Part shown: one piece after another, positions 1 to 5,563 of the stretch | Layout of the letters: each line of letters opens with the position of its first letter | How positions within the stretch are numbered: position 1 is the first letter of the stretch | Program-made: the position numbers and the translations under genes | Notes under the pieces: model-generated | Told to the model about the DNA's origin: nothing | Database searches by the model: none | What the model saw: only the letters and a program-made list of their open reading frames with translations | Assembly (NCBI GenBank): GCA_030592835.1 | Contig: JAUVIJ010000117.1 | Location: forward strand, 1 to 6,497 | Direction: 5' to 3' | Source of the DNA: Candidatus Cloacimonadota bacterium | GTDB lineage: Bacteria; Cloacimonadota; Cloacimonadia; Cloacimonadales; TCS61 | DNA: 6,497 nt

Positions 1-604
1 AACGCCCGATATGGTGGTTGGCTCTACCGGAAACTTTGCCGATTCCTACACCCGGTCCAGGAGTTCCGAGACCATTTGTTAAGCCTCCCCCCAATATTGA
101 ACACGACTTGATAACAACTTTTCCGATACTTAATCCTGCTGGTTGCAGCGGAGTTGAATAGAGAAGTAGCAGAGCTACAACCAGGGCAAAGATAGCTGAA
201 GTCTGTGTAAGTGCCTGTCCTATAAGCATATTACCCATAATGGCTTTATCATGTTTCGGCATTCTTCCAATTGCTTTACAAGCTTGACCTCCAACATATC
301 CTGAACCAAAAACGGGTCCAATAGAACCAACACCGGCAGCAATGCCGGCAGAAAGCATGGCAGCAAACCTGAACCAGCCGCCCTCTACTACATCCAGCTT
401 TCCGAATAACAGTAATAATGAAATTACAAGGGCAAAAATACCACCTGTTTCTGTAATAGCTTGTCCGATAAACATATTACGAAAAACCTGATCTCCGGCT
501 TTTGGTTGTCGCATCATGGCGAAAGAAGCTTTACCAGCAATATAACCAACGCCAACTCCAGATGTTATTGATGTTATGCTGACACTGATACCCGCACCTA
601 AATA
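1..604 (-). repeat. Internal hairpin repeat units of the c subunit
   Basis: Three diverged repeat units lie in one reading frame: unit 1 at 604-398, unit 2 at 367-155, and unit 3 from 121 to the window edge (first helix only). Aligned glycine-rich motifs end at G32, G114 and G201, so the units are offset by 82 and then 87 residues; the linker before unit 3 is slightly longer. Similarity between units 1 and 2 is strongest in the second helix (DNA about 421-477 against 181-237). They have diverged enough that duplication is not recent. Confidence 0.8.
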
Positions 605-640
605 AGCTGCAATCTGGATTATTTCTCTTGTAATTTCCAT
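1..640 (-). CDS. atpE: F-type ATP synthase subunit c with multiple fused hairpins (3' end beyond window)
   Basis: Proteolipid of the rotor ring that carries ions through the membrane sector of ATP synthase. Reading the minus strand from the ATG at 640 gives 213 residues with no stop before the edge, so the gene is partial. The protein holds consecutive c-type hairpins: about residues 13-81, 92-162 and from 174 on. Each begins with a glycine-rich first helix (GVGVG 28-32, a G/P-rich stretch 105-114, PGVGIG 196-201). The polar loops read RQP at 44-46 and RMP at 126-128. The second helices of hairpins 1 and 2 align well (IGQAITETGGIFAL against IGQALTQTSAIFAL), putting carboxylate E64 opposite Q146. 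Ordinary F-type c has one hairpin of about 80 residues. GGAG of the preceding atpB end serves as ribosome binding site, 8 nt before the ATG; the gap to atpB is 5 bp. The family is certain. Total hairpin number is unknown because the end is missing. A V-type K subunit is an alternative, but the RQP loop and the atpB partner favour F-type. Confidence 0.9.
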   Translation of the reverse strand, partial: MEITREIIQIAAYLGAGISVSITSITSGVGVGYIAGKASFAMMRQPKAGDQVFRNMFIGQAITETGGIFALVISLLLLFGKLDVVEGGWFRFAAMLSAGIAAGVGSIGPVFGSGYVGGQACKAIGRMPKHDKAIMGNMLIGQALTQTSAIFALVVALLLLYSTPLQPAGLSIGKVVIKSCSILGGGLTNGLGTPGPGVGIGKVSGRANHHIGR

Positions 641-645
641 TACTG

Positions 646-1566
646 CTACTCCACGATCTCAACGCTAATATAAGTCAGAGCGAGCATAGTAAAAACAAAA
701 GCCTGGATTGTACCGACAAAAATACCGAAAAACAGATTTAGTCCTATTGGAAGAAGAACAAAATTCACCAGCGATGAAACAACCAGCATGATGATCGCTC
801 CACCCAGGATATTACCGAATAAACGGAAGGAGATGGAAAGCACTCGGGAGAACTCACCGATGATATTTAACGGTGCCAGAAAAACTAAAGGTTCACCGAA
901 AGCTTTCAGCCAATTCCGGAAACCTTTGACCTTTATTGAAACAACATGTACAAGAGTAACAGCCATTATTCCAAGTCCCAGAGGCACATTAAGATTCCTG
1001 GTCGGTTCCATGAATCCAGGAATAGGTATGAGTCCGATCATATTACAGGTCCAGATGAAAATAAAAAGGGTAAGTACATAGGGTGTGAAATTGACTCTCT
1101 CTTTACCCAGTGTTTCCTTCAAGAAATCTTCAAAGAAAGTATAAATCAATTCAAATAGTATTTGTGGTTTGGAGGGACGTTTATATAGGTTTCTTCTAAC
1201 CAGTAATGCTATTAATAACAGAGTCAGATCGACAAACAGTAACATTCTTAAAAGCTGAAAGGCGCTCAGAGCATGTGCTTTACCAAAAGTTTCTTTAAAA
1301 AAACTGTATAAACTTTCGCTACGGTATATTTCCGGATGTTCACCTTTTTCAATTAAATGTCTATCAGGTTGGAACTCCTCGGTGATCTTATCCTGAAGAT
1401 TATAAACACTTTCTACATTCCTGATGATAAATTTACCATCATCGAAACCGATCTGTAGCTTCCTGGTCAACATCCCCGAAATAGCCAGTATGATTATTTC
1501 AATAACAAAAAAGATCAGGAATATTTTTTTCAGGAATCCTTTCTTCTTCTCTTTTTTATCCGGCAT
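646..1566 (-). CDS. atpB: F-type ATP synthase subunit a
   Basis: Membrane stator subunit that forms the two ion half-channels against the c ring. It has 306 residues. The family-defining arginine lies in ISFRLFGN (R248, equivalent to E. coli R210). PTRNLN (188-193) matches the conserved PTxDLN element, and Q288 in GTIQAFVFTML matches the conserved glutamine of the last helix. A basic N-terminus (KKEKKK) leads into a hydrophobic segment at about 16-32. A charged stretch of about 65 residues follows before the next membrane helix at about 103-123; further helices lie at about 162-182, 196-212, 226-262 and 266-300. At 306 residues it is longer than the roughly 230-270 usual for many bacteria, and the N-terminal segment accounts for the excess. 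The start is supported by GAGGAAAGG directly upstream of the ATG. The gene overlaps the end of the AtpI-like gene by 11 bp and stops 5 bp before atpE. Confidence 0.96.
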   Translation of the reverse strand: MPDKKEKKKGFLKKIFLIFFVIEIIILAISGMLTRKLQIGFDDGKFIIRNVESVYNLQDKITEEFQPDRHLIEKGEHPEIYRSESLYSFFKETFGKAHALSAFQLLRMLLFVDLTLLLIALLVRRNLYKRPSKPQILFELIYTFFEDFLKETLGKERVNFTPYVLTLFIFIWTCNMIGLIPIPGFMEPTRNLNVPLGLGIMAVTLVHVVSIKVKGFRNWLKAFGEPLVFLAPLNIIGEFSRVLSISFRLFGNILGGAIIMLVVSSLVNFVLLPIGLNLFFGIFVGTIQAFVFTMLALTYISVEIVE

Positions 1567-1945
1567 CCTTTCCTCGGAAGATTCTGCTATTACGGATCGC
1601 TTCTATGATCTGATTGAGATAGATTGCAAAATTGCCAGCCAGTAAGCCCAGACCGAAAAAAATAATATCCGGCTTAATAAGCAAAACTATAAGAACAGAA
1701 TATACAAGCAGAAACAAAAACCTGAAATAATATCCTTTGACTGCTCGCAATCTTGATTTATTAATATTAAAATCAATACTGTTCCTGACATCGTGGGCTA
1801 ACCAGATAATGCGGATCAAACTGGCGATAGAACCCAAAATCCATCCCAGAGAATGATCAAAAAACAACGGCAATGTCAAAAATGCAGGTATGTTTGTCAA
1901 GCAAATAATAATCACTATTTTCTTGATATAAACACGGTTATTCAT
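1556..1945 (-). CDS. atpI: AtpI-like membrane protein (ATP synthase subunit I family)
   Basis: Small integral membrane protein of 129 residues with about four hydrophobic segments (roughly 8-29, 33-50, 72-90 and 92-112). A basic loop, including RAVKGYYFR at 67-75, separates the second and third. This layout, and the GxxxR element opening helix 3, resemble the AtpI / ATP synthase I family, whose members assist c-ring assembly or Mg2+ supply. Sequence in this family is weakly conserved, so the call leans on topology and on position directly before atpB and after atpZ. The gap to atpZ is 31 bp, the longest between adjacent genes of this strand; the end overlaps atpB by 11 bp. No clear Shine-Dalgarno precedes the ATG; upstream sequence is A/T-rich. 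If not AtpI it would be an unassigned four-helix membrane protein of the same operon. Confidence 0.75.
   Translation of the reverse strand: MNNRVYIKKIVIIICLTNIPAFLTLPLFFDHSLGWILGSIASLIRIIWLAHDVRNSIDFNINKSRLRAVKGYYFRFLFLLVYSVLIVLLIKPDIIFFGLGLLAGNFAIYLNQIIEAIRNSRIFRGKDAG
1567..1575 (-). promoter_or_regulatory. Ribosome binding site of atpB
   Basis: The minus strand reads GAGGAAAGG immediately before the atpB ATG, a strong purine-rich Shine-Dalgarno sequence. It lies inside the last codons of the upstream AtpI-like gene, so translation of the two is probably coupled. It is among the clearest ribosome binding sites in the window and fixes the atpB start. Confidence 0.75.
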
Positions 1946-1976
1946 AATATTTTTAATTGTTAAAATTCCACATAGT

Positions 1977-2210
1977 TTAATATTTCAGAAATTTTTTCAG
2001 GTGTCTGTAAGCAACAAGAAAACCAGAAATTATACCTAAAATAATTCCTGGCAACAGTAAAAGACCACCAGTATTGAACAGTCTGTCTAAATAAAGGAAG
2101 ATGAAAAAAAATATCAGTAAGCTGATGATAGCTAAAAATCCAAGTTGTCCGATTAATTGAAGATATTTCAGGATTTCCTTATTTTTTGTTATTTGTGGTT
2201 TTTTCAGCAT
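1977..2210 (-). CDS. atpZ: AtpZ-like protein (AtpZ/AtpI family, F0F1-ATPase gene 1)
   Basis: A 77-residue protein with two membrane helices, at about 18-40 and 48-67, joined by a short turn carrying LDRLFNTGG (41-49). AtpZ proteins have two helices with a conserved G..LD....T/G pattern in the turn followed by GIILGIISG-like glycine spacing, as seen at 55-63. AtpZ works with AtpI, proposed as a Mg2+/Ca2+ transporter or assembly aid for ATP synthase, and normally precedes atpI and atpB, as here. The ATG lies within the bactofilin gene, overlapping it by 32 bp in another frame. No good Shine-Dalgarno is visible, so translation probably depends on ribosomes finishing the bactofilin. No later ATG would preserve the first helix. 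Confidence 0.82.
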   Translation of the reverse strand: MLKKPQITKNKEILKYLQLIGQLGFLAIISLLIFFFIFLYLDRLFNTGGLLLLPGIILGIISGFLVAYRHLKKFLKY

Positions 2211-2580
2211 TTTTCGGGTAGTAAACTGTTTGTTTACTGGTATTTGAAGAGCTCATCTTACTGGTTCCGTTGAATACTGCCCCGGCAGTGATCTTGACTA
2301 CTTTGGCAGTAATATCGCCGGTAAGAATAGCGGTTTTGTCCAATTCGAGAGCTTCTTTCACACTTATGTTTCCCTCGACTTTGCCTGCAATCAGGCATTC
2401 ATAGGCGTTAATCGATGCTTTTGCTACTCCTGTCTGACCAATGGTCACAAATCCGTTGGATTCTAATTCGCCTTCGATTTCACCATCAATTCTGACGCCA
2501 CCATCTACTTTCAGATTTCCGGTGATTTTTGATCCTTTCCCAATAATTGTGGATAGTTCGACACTTCGATTTCTGGTCAT
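2179..2580 (-). CDS. Bactofilin (polymer-forming cytoskeletal protein)
   Basis: A 133-residue bactofilin. These proteins self-assemble without nucleotide into filaments, often on the inner face of the membrane, and position cell-wall enzymes or segregation proteins. The core (about 10-107) shows the beta-helix pattern of short strands with recurring glycines: IIGKGSKITGNLKVDGGVRI at 12-31, then GEIEG, GKVEG and LTGDITAKVVKITAGAVFNG, ending in the typical F.G...M. The N- and C-terminal tails are short, polar and unstructured-looking (the C-tail is rich in N, T and K), as usual for the family. GAGG five bases before the ATG is a good ribosome binding site. The gene lies 11 bp behind a membrane-bound M23 peptidase, a recurrent pairing for bactofilins (CcmA/Csd1 in Helicobacter, BacA/LmdC in stalked alphaproteobacteria), which suggests a scaffold-hydrolase pair. 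Confidence 0.92.
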   Translation of the reverse strand: MTRNRSVELSTIIGKGSKITGNLKVDGGVRIDGEIEGELESNGFVTIGQTGVAKASINAYECLIAGKVEGNISVKEALELDKTAILTGDITAKVVKITAGAVFNGTSKMSSSNTSKQTVYYPKNAEKTTNNKK

Positions 2581-2591
2581 AATAACCTCAC

Positions 2592-3281
2592 TTATTTATT
2601 AAAAATATTCAAGAACTTTTCAGGATCCAAGTTTTCTTTGTCTTTCAGGATTTCAAAATGAAGATGGGGAGCAGTGCTGTTTCCCGTATCACCAACCAGT
2701 GCGATTACGGTTCCCTTTTTGATCAGATCATTGGAGTGGATGAGAACTTTAGCCAGATGAGTATACCTGGTTGTATAACCATTCAAATGATCTATTTCAA
2801 TCATGATCCCAAAATATTTATCTTCGCCGATATAGTTGATCACACCCGCTCCGGCAGCAAGAACTTCAGTTCCGAGAGGTGCAGCAAAATCGAGCCCTTT
2901 ATGCTGTGCGGAAAAGGTCTGACTTATATAATATTGTCCTCCAACAGGAAGTTTATTGGGGATGAACCATTCTTTTCTTTCCAGTTGCTGGAGATCGACC
3001 TTAATATCCTGAGTATCAGCGATCAGGCTTTCATTTACCTCATCGAGCTGGCTCAGATAATCATCAAGAAGTCTTTTTAATTTTTCCTCTTTACTAATTT
3101 CATAATTGTACTTTTTAAATTCTTGTAATCGAGAGTTTATTTTCTCTATGTAATTAGTTGAAGCCAGGATTTCCTGATCCTGTTTTTTAATTTTGATCAG
3201 TAATTCCCTATTTTGGAAAGACAGATATAGTAATATTATCAATAGTATCAGAAATACAGGGATCAAATATGTTTTTTTCAT
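2592..3281 (-). CDS. Membrane-anchored M23 (LytM-type) peptidoglycan endopeptidase
   Basis: A 229-residue zinc metallopeptidase predicted to cleave peptide cross-links of the cell wall. Residues 4-21 form one hydrophobic anchor after MKK. Residues about 25-103 are charged and heptad-like (probable coiled coil). The M23 domain occupies about 108-224. All catalytic elements are present: HKGLD gives zinc ligands H127 and D131, H175 lies in YTHLAK, and H206 and H208 lie in PHLHFE. It should therefore be an active enzyme rather than an EnvC-like activator. No lipobox is seen, so it is probably tethered to the inner membrane and faces the periplasm. Its ATG overlaps the parB stop (ATGA), and the bactofilin gene follows at 11 bp. 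The layout of anchor, coiled coil and M23 matches bactofilin-guided shape hydrolases such as Csd1 or LmdC; exact orthology is not established. Confidence 0.93.
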   Translation of the reverse strand: MKKTYLIPVFLILLIILLYLSFQNRELLIKIKKQDQEILASTNYIEKINSRLQEFKKYNYEISKEEKLKRLLDDYLSQLDEVNESLIADTQDIKVDLQQLERKEWFIPNKLPVGGQYYISQTFSAQHKGLDFAAPLGTEVLAAGAGVINYIGEDKYFGIMIEIDHLNGYTTRYTHLAKVLIHSNDLIKKGTVIALVGDTGNSTAPHLHFEILKDKENLDPEKFLNIFNK

Positions 3282-4123
3282 TTTTCCAGTTCTTTGATAA
3301 GTTTGTTAAAATCCTTCTGAGAATTAAAATAGAAACAAACACGACCTTTATGATTTCTTTCCGAAATTCTGATTCTGGTCTTGAATCGATCCATCAGTTT
3401 GTATTCTAATTCTGAATAATATTCTCTTTCCTGTCCGGTGGCTTTTGGCTGCGGCATTTTTCCAGTTTTATTAATTTTCCGGGCTGTAACCTCGGCTTTT
3501 CGTACGGAATATCTTTCGGTCTCGATCAATTCCGCGAAACTTTCCTGGAGATCTTCATCCACCTGTAGAATAGCCCGGGCATGCCCGGGATAAATTTTAC
3601 TTTCCAGTAACAGAAGCTGAATATTTTCATTGAGTTTCAGTAAACGGATGAAATTTGAAATTGTTGCTCTATCTTTTCCGACAATTTCTGAAATTTGGAT
3701 GTGAGTAAGGTTGAATTCGTCGTGTAATTGCTGATAAGCTTTGGCCTCTTCGACTGCATTAAGGTCTTCTCTTTGTACATTCTCGATGATTGCATATTGC
3801 AATTGTTCCTGAGAAGATACTGACCGGATTATCACTGAAATTTCCTCGAATTCAGCTAGTTTTGCGGCTTCGAAACGACGTTCTCCTGCGATTATCTCGT
3901 AAAGATCTTCTTTTCTTTTGGTTACGATTATCGGTTGGATAATACCATTTTTCTTCAAGGAATTGGCCAATTCCTGCAATTTTTCCTGGTTAAATGCCTT
4001 GCGTGGTTGAAATCTGTTGGGAATTATATATTTCAACTTCACAGTTGTCAAACCTGTTGAGCGATCAATAGATTCAGGACCTGTCTTAATCAAGGCATCT
4101 AATCCTCTGCCTAATCTTGTCAT
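3278..4123 (-). CDS. parB: Chromosome-partitioning protein ParB (Spo0J, CTP-dependent clamp)
   Basis: A centromere-binding protein of 281 residues that loads on parS sites, slides as a CTP-bound clamp and stimulates ParA. In order: the N-terminal ParA-contact motif LGRGLDALI (4-12); the CTP-binding fold with GERRFEAA (80-87) and ENVQREDLNAVEEA (114-127); a helix-turn-helix at about 139-165 that should read parS; PGHARAIL (179-186), typical of the family; a polar linker at about 218-235; and a C-terminal dimerisation domain to 281. All expected blocks are present and length is normal. The ATG overlaps the parA stop as ATGA, and the parB stop overlaps the start of the M23 gene in the same way. 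No intact parS palindrome was found in the window, though tandem half-sites occur in rsmG. Confidence 0.97.
   Translation of the reverse strand: MTRLGRGLDALIKTGPESIDRSTGLTTVKLKYIIPNRFQPRKAFNQEKLQELANSLKKNGIIQPIIVTKRKEDLYEIIAGERRFEAAKLAEFEEISVIIRSVSSQEQLQYAIIENVQREDLNAVEEAKAYQQLHDEFNLTHIQISEIVGKDRATISNFIRLLKLNENIQLLLLESKIYPGHARAILQVDEDLQESFAELIETERYSVRKAEVTARKINKTGKMPQPKATGQEREYYSELEYKLMDRFKTRIRISERNHKGRVCFYFNSQKDFNKLIKELEK
3574..3589. repeat. Perfect 16-bp GC-rich palindrome inside parB
   Basis: CCCGGGCATGCCCGGG reads identically on both strands and consists almost wholly of G and C in an AT-rich gene. It encodes ParB residues P179 to R183 plus the first base of A184, within the conserved PGHARA motif. 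Part of the symmetry is forced by the protein, but CCC, GGG and CGG were chosen over AT-richer synonyms. It does not resemble the parS consensus. In mRNA it could fold only as a hairpin with a very small or strained loop. Confidence 0.6.
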
Positions 4124-4875
4124 CTTTCTATCACTTCCTTTGCAAAATCAAAATAATTTTTTGATCCTACGGATTTTATATCATAATGAAAGATCGATTT
4201 TCCGAAACTGGGTGATTCTGTTACCTTCACATTACGATGGATGATTGTTTCAAAAACTTTTTCCGGGAAATAGCGGCGTACTTCTTTAGCAACCTGTTGG
4301 GCCAGATTAAGACGCTTATCGAACATAGTAAGCAAGACTCCCATGATATTAAGGTCAGGGTTAAGGTTCTTTTTAATCAGCCGGATAGTGGTTAATAATT
4401 GGCTTACTCCCTCAAGAGCGTAATATTCACATTGGATAGGGATGATGACATCTGTACTGGCAGTAAGAGCGTTAACAGTTAACAATCCCAGGGATGGAGG
4501 GCTGTCGACCAGAATGTATTCATAATCGTTGCTGATGGGATCCAGTGTTAATTTTAGGCGATGCTCCCGGGAATATTCCTTTACCAGTTCGATCTCGGCT
4601 CCGCTCAACTCCATATTCGCTGCTACTATGGACAAATTATCGAGGATCTTGGATGGTTTAATAACTTCCTGAATTGGAATTTCTCCAATTAGAGCTTCAT
4701 ATACATTGGGGTTTTCGTTATCCGCACCAACTCCACTCGAAGCATTTCCCTGCGGATCGAAATCAACTAAAAGTGTTTTCTTCTCGAAAATAGCCAGCGC
4801 CGAAGCAAGATTTATGGCTGTAGTTGTCTTACCGACACCGCCTTTCTGGTTTACAATAGTAATAATTCTACTCAT
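4120..4875 (-). CDS. parA: Chromosome-partitioning ATPase ParA (Soj)
   Basis: A deviant-Walker ATPase of 251 residues that dimerises with ATP on the nucleoid and moves ParB-parS complexes. It has the P-loop KGGVGKTT at 11-18, with signature lysine K11; the DFDPQGN switch element at 38-44; Walker B ILVDSPPSLG at 121-130; and TMFDKR at 183-188. There is no N-terminal helix-turn-helix, so this is the short chromosomal (Soj) type rather than a plasmid type with a DNA-binding domain. I chose the ATG at 4875, giving MSRIITIVNQ; a TTG one codon upstream is possible but unneeded. The ATG shares one base with the rsmG stop (TGATG), and GGA lies 7 nt before it. The end overlaps parB by 4 bp. Position between rsmG and parB is the classic near-origin order. 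Confidence 0.97.
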   Translation of the reverse strand: MSRIITIVNQKGGVGKTTTAINLASALAIFEKKTLLVDFDPQGNASSGVGADNENPNVYEALIGEIPIQEVIKPSKILDNLSIVAANMELSGAEIELVKEYSREHRLKLTLDPISNDYEYILVDSPPSLGLLTVNALTASTDVIIPIQCEYYALEGVSQLLTTIRLIKKNLNPDLNIMGVLLTMFDKRLNLAQQVAKEVRRYFPEKVFETIIHRNVKVTESPSFGKSIFHYDIKSVGSKNYFDFAKEVIER

Positions 4876-5495
4876 CAATTTTTCCGTTTTTTTATTATTA
4901 TAATATTTCTTTTACCGATCTGAGGATGACTGACATCAAACTTGTCATAGTCATCTACAAAATCAAGATCATCTATTTTTGGACCTTTATAGAGAATAAT
5001 GATACCATTATCCGATAATAATCCCAACATTTTTCCATAATATCTCGGTGTGAATTTTACTGATCGCGAAATTATAAAATCGAAGTATCCACTCCACCCT
5101 ATATCTACTTCTTCAAGGCGTGAAACAATCGTGAAACACTTTTTTAAGTCAAGTTTTTTGATTATATTTTTTAAAACCTCAATTTTCTTTAAACGTGAAT
5201 CCAGAAAATAAAAAGATACTTTCGGGAATATCAGTTTTAGAGGAATTCCGGGCAATCCTCCTCCGGTTCCAAAATCCAATACCCGTTTGTTTTCGAATTC
5301 GAAGAGGTGAAAAGGAAGGATAGAATCAAGGAAATGCAGCGTCCAGTAATCTTTGGATGAGGTTTTCCGGGAGATCAGATTCACATTCTGATTAGCAGTA
5401 ATCAGCAGTTGTTGATAAAGCTCGAATTTCTTTATTATTTCAGGATAATTTTCCGAAAAATTTGCAGCCAGGAATTTACTAAAAACTTCTTTCAT
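4875..5495 (-). CDS. rsmG: 16S rRNA (guanine-N7) methyltransferase RsmG (GidB)
   Basis: A 206-residue S-adenosylmethionine-dependent enzyme expected to methylate N7 of G527 in 16S rRNA (E. coli numbering). Visible family elements are NVNLISR (37-43), HFLDS (54-58), the SAM-binding loop VLDFGTGGGLPGIPL (72-86), LDSRLKKIEVL (98-108), SRLEEV (125-130), ISRSV (142-146) and LYKGP (168-172). Length is at the lower normal limit. I prefer the ATG at 5495, preceded by AAGGA. The longer frame beginning with TTG at 5531 would add 12 residues not typical of the family, and that TTG lies inside a good -35-like box. First gene of the minus-strand unit; its TGA overlaps the parA start. Loss of RsmG is known to give low-level streptomycin resistance in other bacteria. 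Confidence 0.95.
   Translation of the reverse strand: MKEVFSKFLAANFSENYPEIIKKFELYQQLLITANQNVNLISRKTSSKDYWTLHFLDSILPFHLFEFENKRVLDFGTGGGLPGIPLKLIFPKVSFYFLDSRLKKIEVLKNIIKKLDLKKCFTIVSRLEEVDIGWSGYFDFIISRSVKFTPRYYGKMLGLLSDNGIIILYKGPKIDDLDFVDDYDKFDVSHPQIGKRNIIIIKKRKN
5119..5138 (+). other. Tandem parS half-sites (candidate, weak)
   Basis: CGTGAAACA occurs twice in direct orientation, at 5119-5127 and 5130-5138, 11 bp apart, within rsmG. It equals the right nine bases of the chromosomal parS consensus TGTTTCACGTGAAACA. The left halves are absent for both copies, so neither is a full inverted-repeat parS. The 11-bp step would place both on one face of the helix. ParB normally needs the full palindrome; function is uncertain and chance remains likely. 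Confidence 0.25.
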
Positions 5496-5498
5496 ATT

Positions 5499-5503
5499 TC
5501 CTT
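5499..5503 (-). promoter_or_regulatory. Ribosome binding site that decides the rsmG start
   Basis: The minus strand reads AAGGA three bases before the ATG at 5495. Spacing is slightly short but acceptable. It supports the ATG over the upstream TTG at 5531, which has no comparable purine run before it. Confidence 0.55.
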
Positions 5504-5531
5504 TTAAAGCATAGTGGACAGCAAGTGTCAA
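5503..5531 (-). promoter_or_regulatory. Candidate sigma-70-type promoter for the rsmG-par-atp unit
   Basis: The minus strand has a perfect TTGACA (5531-5526) followed after 17 bp by TTTAAA (5508-5503), four of six matches to TATAAT. A start near 5496 would place the transcript end almost at the rsmG ATG, which conflicts with use of the AAGGA site; a different -10 or an upstream promoter may therefore be the real one. Position in the divergent spacer is as expected. Confidence 0.3.
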
Positions 5532-5563
5532 GTAACAATTTTAAATTCCTTTTCACGAAATAT

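Noticed and set aside
333..348. CCGGCA/TGCCGG stem with a 4-base loop
   Set aside because: It lies within conserved atpE codons, has no following T-run, and is too short to call a terminator.
788..1158. Overlapping plus-strand open frames opposite atpB
   Set aside because: They are antisense to strongly conserved atpB codons, have no family resemblance and no ribosome binding site; shadows of the real gene.
1946..1976. Possible separate atp promoter in the gap before atpI
   Set aside because: The gap is A/T-rich but shows no paired -35 and -10 boxes at sensible spacing from the start.
2548..2556. DnaA-box-like sequence (8 of 9 to TTATCCACA on the minus strand)
   Set aside because: It is single, inside the bactofilin gene, with no cluster or AT-rich unwinding region, so no origin is called.
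2658..3080. 140-codon plus-strand open frame opposite the M23 peptidase
   Set aside because: The opposite frame carries an intact M23 active site; this translation shows no recognisable domain and no promoter.
4017..4244. Plus-strand open frame across the parA-parB junction
   Set aside because: Antisense to both conserved genes and without recognisable features.
5496..5531. Twelve-codon N-terminal extension of RsmG from a TTG start
   Set aside because: The TTG is part of a TTGACA box, AAGGA precedes the later ATG, and the extension does not resemble RsmG N-termini.
5549..5560. TTTCACG in the divergent spacer as a parS site
   Set aside because: Only one half resembles parS; the other half does not match.
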